Source of the DNA: Streptomyces avidinii
GTDB taxonomy: Bacteria > Actinomycetota > Actinomycetes > Streptomycetales > Streptomycetaceae
Assembly: GCF_014650695.1 (NCBI RefSeq)
Contig: NZ_BMVL01000018.1
Location: 1 to 64,000 of the forward strand
Length of the DNA stretch: 64,000 nucleotides
Reading direction: 5' to 3'
Shown here: one piece after another, positions 59,620 through 64,000 of the stretch
How the letters are laid out: every line of letters begins with the position of its first letter
Numbering within the stretch: position 1 is the stretch's first letter
The notes under the pieces: generated by a model
The model's database searches: none
What the model was told of the DNA's origin: nothing
The model's input: only the letters and a program-made list of their open reading frames with translations
Position numbers and translations under genes: made by a program

Positions 59620-61329
59620 TCAGCGGGTGACCTCCGCCAGCACCTCCAGACGGCCCGTCAGCAGGCGCTCCCGGCACAGGCCCCGCTGGACCTTTCCGGA
59701 GGAGGTGCGGGGGATGGCGCCCTTGCCCAGTGCCACGACCCGGTCGGGGGCGTGGCCGAGCTGCTCGCGCAGTCTCTGCATCACCCGGGCCGCGATCTCC
59801 TCGTGCTTCTCGAAGCCCTTCGCGGACTCGAAGGCCACGATCATGCGCTCGGTGTCCGGCACCGCGAAGGCCGCGCACACGGGCCGCACGCCCTCCACCT
59901 TGGCGGCGACGTGCTCGTAGTCCTCCGGGTAGAGGTTGCGACCCGAGACGATGATCATGTCCTTCGCGCGGCCGCAGACCACCAGGCCGCCGTCCTCGGT
60001 CCGGTAGCCGAGGTCGCCGGTGTGCAGCCAGCCGTCGCGCAGCACGGCCGCGGTCGCCTCCGGGTCCTCCCAGTAGCCCTGCATCAGCGCGGGGCTGTGT
60101 ACGCAGATCTCCCCGACCCGCCGTTCGCCCAGCGGCTTGCCGTCCGCGTCCCTGATCTCGATCCGGACTCCCGGCACCGGGGGTCCGCAGACCGCCAGCG
60201 CGCGGGCGCCGGGGGCGGCGGCGGGCACCGGGGCGGCGAGCGCGCCCGGCTGGAGGCCGTCCCGCGCCACGTGGTCCCAGACCAGCGGCCGGGTGGCCTC
60301 TCCCATGGCCACGGCCAGGGTGGCCTCGGCCAGGCCGTACATCGGGGTCATCGCCTGCGGCCGGAGCCCGTACACGGCGCCGGCCTGCACGAACTGTTCG
60401 AGGGTGGCGGCGCGGATCGGCTCCGCCCCGTCCCCGCACACCTTCAGGGCGGAGAGGTCCAGCTCCCGCGGACGAAGCCGCATGCCCTGGGCGGCGAGAC
60501 CGTAGGCGAAGTTCGGGGCGACCGTGCTGGTGGCCCCGAACCGGGAGAGGGCGTCCACCCAGGAGTCCGGCCTGGCCAGGAAGTCCTCCGGCGGCTGGAG
60601 CATCATCTTGATCCGGTAGGCCATGCCGGAGAGCACGGAGATCAGGCCCATGTCGTGGTAGAGCGGCAGCCAGCTGACGTGCACGCTGCGGTCCCGCTCC
60701 AGTTCGAGCCGCTCGCAGCAGACGGCGGCGTTGGTGAGCATCTGCCGGTGGGTGAGCGCGACCGCGCGGGGCAGGCCGGTGGTGCCCGAGGTGAACTGCA
60801 GGTAGGCGAGGTCCTCGGGTCCGACCTGGACCGGACCGCTGATCTCCGTCCGCTCCGCGGCCAGTTCGCCGCAGGTCAGCACGGGTCGGTCACCGGTGAT
60901 CCGGCCGGTGACGAAGTCGCCGAAGGCATCGGCGACCACCACGCAGCGCGCGTCCACGTGGTCCAGCCTGCGGTTGATCTCGGCGGTGAACTCCGGCAGG
61001 TCGGAGAGCCGGTGCGGCAGGGGCAGGATGACGGGCACGGCGCCCGCCCGCCAGACCCCGAAGAGGCTGAGCAGGAAGCCGGGCGAGGTGGAGGAGACGA
61101 TCGCGACGCGGTCTCCCTTCGCGACGCCCGCCCGGGCCAGACCGCCAGCCACCCGCCGCGCTCCGGCGGCCAGCAGCGCGTACGGCAGCGGCGTCTGATC
61201 CAGCCGCCGGTTCACCACGGTGATCCCGCGGGGGGTGGTGGCGGCGAGTTCCAGGACCTCGGGCACGGTCACCGCGCCGAACATGTCCTCGGGACGCGGA
61301 TGGTCCATGGTCTTCTCTTCCCCGTTCAT
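59620..61329 (-). CDS. Fatty-acyl-AMP ligase (FAAL)-like enzyme
   Basis: The product has 569 residues with an ATG overlapping the NRPS stop (ATGA). A later ATG (61308, MDHPRPEDMF) is an alternative start. ANL motifs are LQFTSGTTGLPRAVALTHRQ split near 180-200, MYGLAEATLAVAMGE near 330, LHTGDLGYRTEDGGLVVCGR near 445 and PRTSSGKVQRG near 540. SWVDALSRFGATSTVAPNFAYGL is the FAAL-typical substrate region. FAALs adenylate a fatty acid and hand it straight to a carrier protein. Coupling to the NRPS gene implies it lipidates or starts that assembly line. Confidence 0.88.
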   Translation of the reverse strand: MNGEEKTMDHPRPEDMFGAVTVPEVLELAATTPRGITVVNRRLDQTPLPYALLAAGARRVAGGLARAGVAKGDRVAIVSSTSPGFLLSLFGVWRAGAVPVILPLPHRLSDLPEFTAEINRRLDHVDARCVVVADAFGDFVTGRITGDRPVLTCGELAAERTEISGPVQVGPEDLAYLQFTSGTTGLPRAVALTHRQMLTNAAVCCERLELERDRSVHVSWLPLYHDMGLISVLSGMAYRIKMMLQPPEDFLARPDSWVDALSRFGATSTVAPNFAYGLAAQGMRLRPRELDLSALKVCGDGAEPIRAATLEQFVQAGAVYGLRPQAMTPMYGLAEATLAVAMGEATRPLVWDHVARDGLQPGALAAPVPAAAPGARALAVCGPPVPGVRIEIRDADGKPLGERRVGEICVHSPALMQGYWEDPEATAAVLRDGWLHTGDLGYRTEDGGLVVCGRAKDMIIVSGRNLYPEDYEHVAAKVEGVRPVCAAFAVPDTERMIVAFESAKGFEKHEEIAARVMQRLREQLGHAPDRVVALGKGAIPRTSSGKVQRGLCRERLLTGRLEVLAEVTR

Positions 61330-64000
61330 CCGGCGCTCCGCGCCAGGGCGTGCAGTTCGTCGATGAGGCGGTCGGCCAGGGCGCGCACCGTCGCCTCCGT
61401 GTGCAGGTTGGTGCTGTACGTCCACACCAGCCGCAGCGTGCCGTCCGAGGCCATCGCCATCAGGTCGAGGGTCCTGGTCCGGTGGCCGAGGTCGCTGCGG
61501 TGGTGGCCGAAGGATTCGACGACCGGCCGGGCGTCGCCGGTGAAGTACTCGCTGACATCGCCCCAGTAATTGAAGCCGATCTCGGGCACCGGGACCCCGG
61601 CCATCCGGGCCCGCACCGCCGGGTCGGGGTGCAGGTACCTCAACAGGCCGTATCCGACACCCTGGTGGGGCATCTCGCGGATCTGGCCGCGTACCGAGGC
61701 GAGGTCGCCCGGGCGCAGGACCAGCGGCGACAGGGTGGAGAAGCGTGCGACGGTACGGGAGATGTCCAGCGTGCCGAAGGCCCGCTGCCGGCCGTGGCCC
61801 TCGACCTCGACGACCAGTTCCGGCTGCCCGGTCCAGTCGGTGACGGCGCGGGCGAGAGCGGTCAGCAGCACCTCGCGGACCTCGGTCCCCTGCTGTCGGG
61901 CGAACCCGTTCAGCACGGCGTCCGCGGTCCGTCCGGTCACCTCCGTGAAGTGGCGGGCTGCCGAGGCCTGCGCGTTGGGGCCCAGCCGGTGGTCCACGGG
62001 CAGCGGTGCGGGCGACAGCTCGGCGAGCCCGCTCCAGTAGGGAAGTTCGGCCGTGACCTCCTCGCTCGCCGCATGGGCGTGGAGCTGCTCCGCGGCCTGC
62101 GGGAGCGAGGCCGTCTTGGGTGGCAGGACCGGCACGTCGCCCCGCTCCAGGGCGACGTAGGCGGTGCGCAGGTCCTCGTAGAACACCCGGGAGGAGTAGT
62201 AGTCCATGACCAGCCAGTGGGCGCTGACGAGGAGCCGGGGGCGGCGCCCCGGGCCGAGGTCGAACTGGGTGAGCCGGACGGTCGTGCCGGCGGCCAGGTC
62301 GAGCCCGCCGTTGCGCAGGGCGACGTGCCGGGCGATCTCCGCCTCGATGTCGGCATCGGCGACGGCACCGAGGTCGACCTCCGTGACCGCGGACGCGTCC
62401 AGGGGCCGCGCCGCGGGCAGCTCCGCGTACGGCCCCTGCTCCTGGGCCGTGCGGAACTCGGCGCGCAGCCCGTCGTGGTGGGCGAGCACGGTGGTGAGGG
62501 CCTCGCGCAGCGGTTCGGGTTCCAGCCGCCGGTCCAGCTCGAAGACGGGCCACATGCCGTTCCAGTGGTCCGCGTCGGCGAAGTCCTGCTCGAAGAACCA
62601 GAGCTGACTGGGCGACAGGCCGGCCCGGCCGGTGATCTGCCGCTGGTCCGCGGCGGCCGGCGGGCGCTCCGTGGCGAGGGCGGCCTGTTCGGCGACGGTC
62701 GGGTGGGCGAAGAAGTCCGCGAGGGTGAGGTGGAGCCCCTGTTCGGCGGCCTTGGCCACGGCGCGTACGCCGAGGAGCGAGTCCCCGCCGAGCGCGTTGA
62801 AGTTGTCGTGGCGCCCGATCCGCTGCGCCGGCAGTACGCAGGCCCAGGCGCGGGCCAGGATCTCCTCGGCCGGGGTGGCCGGTGGCTCGTCCCCCGCAGC
62901 GATGGCCTCCGGCACGGGCAGCGCGCGCCGGTCGAGCTTTCCGTTGGGGCCGGTCGGCAGCCGGTCCAGGGTCACCACGGCCGAGGGGACCATGTACGAG
63001 GGCAGCTTGGCCGCGAGGTGGGTGCGCAGCTCCTCCTCCGCGAGGTCGGCCCCGCTCTCGGGGACGGCGTATCCGATGAGCCGCCGTGCGTCCCTGGCCA
63101 CGACGACGGCGGTCCGTACGCCGGGGTGGCCGGCGAGCACGGCCTCGATCTCACCGAGTTCGATCCGGTGGCCGCCGATCTTGACCTGGAAGTCGTCCCT
63201 GCCGAGCAGTTCGAGGGTGCCGTCGGGCCGGTAGCGGCCGAGGTCGCCCGTGCGGTACAGGCGTTCGCCGGTGACCGGGTGGACGAGGAACTGCGCGGCG
63301 GTGCGCCCGGGGTCGTCCCAGTACCCCTGGGCCACTCCCGCGCCCCCGATGTAGAGGTCACCGGTGACATGGTCCGGCTTGTCGGTCAGTTCGGCGTCCA
63401 GGACGTGGAAGGTCTGGTTGCGCAGCGGGGTGCCGTACGGAACGCTGCGCCATCCGGGATCGACCTCCTCGATCGGGTGCCAGATCGACCAGATCGCGGC
63501 CTCGGTCGCACCGCCGAGGCTGATCAGCTCGGGCGCGTCGGCGGCGATGGCGCGGACCCGGCCGGGCAGGGTCAGCGGGATCCAGTCACCGCTGAGCAGG
63601 GCCGTCCGCAGCGATCGCGGGAAGTCGGCGCCCTGCTGTTCGCAGTGCTCCACCAGCAGTTCGAGCAGCGGCGGGACGGTGTTCCACAGCGTCACCCGGT
63701 GCTCGTCGGCCAGGGCGGCCCAGCGGCCGGGATCGCGGGCCTCGCCGGGTGCGGGGAGCACCAGGGCGCCGCCGGCTCCGAGCACGCCGAAGACGTCGTA
63801 GACGGACAGGTCGAAGCTGAGCGAGGAGAGCCCGAGGACGCGGTCCTCGGAGCCGACGGCGAAGCGGCTGCTGATGTCGTCGACGGTGTTGACCGCCGAG
63901 CGGTGGCTGATCATCACCCCCTTGGGGCGGCCGGTCGATCCCGAGGTGAAGATGACGTACGCGAGGTCGTCGGGGCCGGTGGCCGGCGCCCCCTCCGATC
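61326..64000 (-). CDS. Non-ribosomal peptide synthetase, partial: A-T-E-like module (5' end outside window)
   Basis: The frame is open to the right edge; upstream residues include YVIFTSGSTGRPKGVM (A3). The adenylation domain has SFDLSVYDVFGVLGAGG, a subtype seen in PchE/HMWP2-like proteins, then YRTGDLGRYRPDGTLELLGR and GPNGKLDRRAL. The thiolation Ser is in ALGGDSLLG (codon 62778-62780). The C-terminal region of about 450 residues is epimerisation-like (HQGVGYGLLRYL, IGFNYWGDVSEYF). Its HHxxxDG motif reads HWLVMDY (62202-62219), so the second, catalytic His is Trp. The domain may be structural or have a new role. No thioesterase is present in this part. Confidence 0.88.
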   Translation of the reverse strand, partial: SEGAPATGPDDLAYVIFTSGSTGRPKGVMISHRSAVNTVDDISSRFAVGSEDRVLGLSSLSFDLSVYDVFGVLGAGGALVLPAPGEARDPGRWAALADEHRVTLWNTVPPLLELLVEHCEQQGADFPRSLRTALLSGDWIPLTLPGRVRAIAADAPELISLGGATEAAIWSIWHPIEEVDPGWRSVPYGTPLRNQTFHVLDAELTDKPDHVTGDLYIGGAGVAQGYWDDPGRTAAQFLVHPVTGERLYRTGDLGRYRPDGTLELLGRDDFQVKIGGHRIELGEIEAVLAGHPGVRTAVVVARDARRLIGYAVPESGADLAEEELRTHLAAKLPSYMVPSAVVTLDRLPTGPNGKLDRRALPVPEAIAAGDEPPATPAEEILARAWACVLPAQRIGRHDNFNALGGDSLLGVRAVAKAAEQGLHLTLADFFAHPTVAEQAALATERPPAAADQRQITGRAGLSPSQLWFFEQDFADADHWNGMWPVFELDRRLEPEPLREALTTVLAHHDGLRAEFRTAQEQGPYAELPAARPLDASAVTEVDLGAVADADIEAEIARHVALRNGGLDLAAGTTVRLTQFDLGPGRRPRLLVSAHWLVMDYYSSRVFYEDLRTAYVALERGDVPVLPPKTASLPQAAEQLHAHAASEEVTAELPYWSGLAELSPAPLPVDHRLGPNAQASAARHFTEVTGRTADAVLNGFARQQGTEVREVLLTALARAVTDWTGQPELVVEVEGHGRQRAFGTLDISRTVARFSTLSPLVLRPGDLASVRGQIREMPHQGVGYGLLRYLHPDPAVRARMAGVPVPEIGFNYWGDVSEYFTGDARPVVESFGHHRSDLGHRTRTLDLMAMASDGTLRLVWTYSTNLHTEATVRALADRLIDELHALARSAG

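Overview
The window is high-GC actinobacterial DNA and almost certainly comes from Streptomyces avidinii or a close relative. The main proof is at 31901-32461. It encodes the streptavidin precursor, and the mature sequence matches S. avidinii streptavidin as I remember it. Dense packing with overlapping ATGA/GTGA junctions, GTG/TTG starts, AfsA- and ArpA-type regulators and secreted Streptomyces-type proteins all agree with this.

Left part (1-31.6 kb) is mixed accessory and housekeeping DNA. It holds the start of a phosphomannomutase gene, a gamma-butyrolactone-type module (epimerase, ArpA-like receptor, AfsA-like synthase with a TTA codon), and a PhnA-like protein with a TetR repressor divergent from a flavin monooxygenase across a 32-bp operator palindrome. 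An XRE regulator, secreted hydrolases and a 1340-residue secreted DNRLRE/amidase protein coupled to a lipoprotein follow. Next comes an orphan aromatic-polyketide tailoring set (flavin hydroxylase, SchA/CurD protein, ACP, O-methyltransferase) with no ketosynthase. After that are a beta-helix protein, a DM13 protein, an I36-type inhibitor and an HTH-nSTAND-WD40 protein. The section ends with a sulfonate/nitrate-type ABC operon with an arylsulfotransferase-like gene, next to a cupin regulator and a perfect 31-bp dyad.

Right part (31.9-57 kb) reads as a two-pronged biotin-starvation system. Streptavidin sequesters biotin. A block of 13 genes at 41591-55734, each overlapping the next, encodes what amiclenomycin, the warhead of the stravidins, needs. 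The genes are 4-amino-4-deoxychorismate synthase, AroQ mutase, a prephenate-dehydratase-like protein lacking the TRF arginine (probable non-aromatising decarboxylase), one-carbon 2-oxo-acid homologation (isopropylmalate/homocitrate synthase, fused LeuC-LeuD, LeuB) and a BCAT aminotransferase. The block also has an N-acetyltransferase plus HDAC-fold deacetylase, a methyltransferase, FemAB-like and ATP-grasp candidates for peptide bonds, and an exporter. A class II DAHP synthase follows. From memory, unverified, a stravidin cluster with flanking streptavidin genes has been published, so the core is probably known. Details below may be less explored.

Between streptavidin and that operon sits a biotin-route-like cassette: P450, AMP-ligase, BioF-like synthase, ketosynthase, ACP, MFS exporter and BioA. 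BioA is the known target of amiclenomycin, so this copy may give self-resistance, or the cassette may make a biotin analogue or precursor. The right edge (57.2-64 kb) holds a PPTase, a second P450, a fatty-acyl-AMP ligase and an NRPS running off the window. A short ORF at 57066 appears broken by a perfect 17-bp tandem duplication. I saw no tRNA, rRNA, CRISPR array, insertion sequence or transposase.
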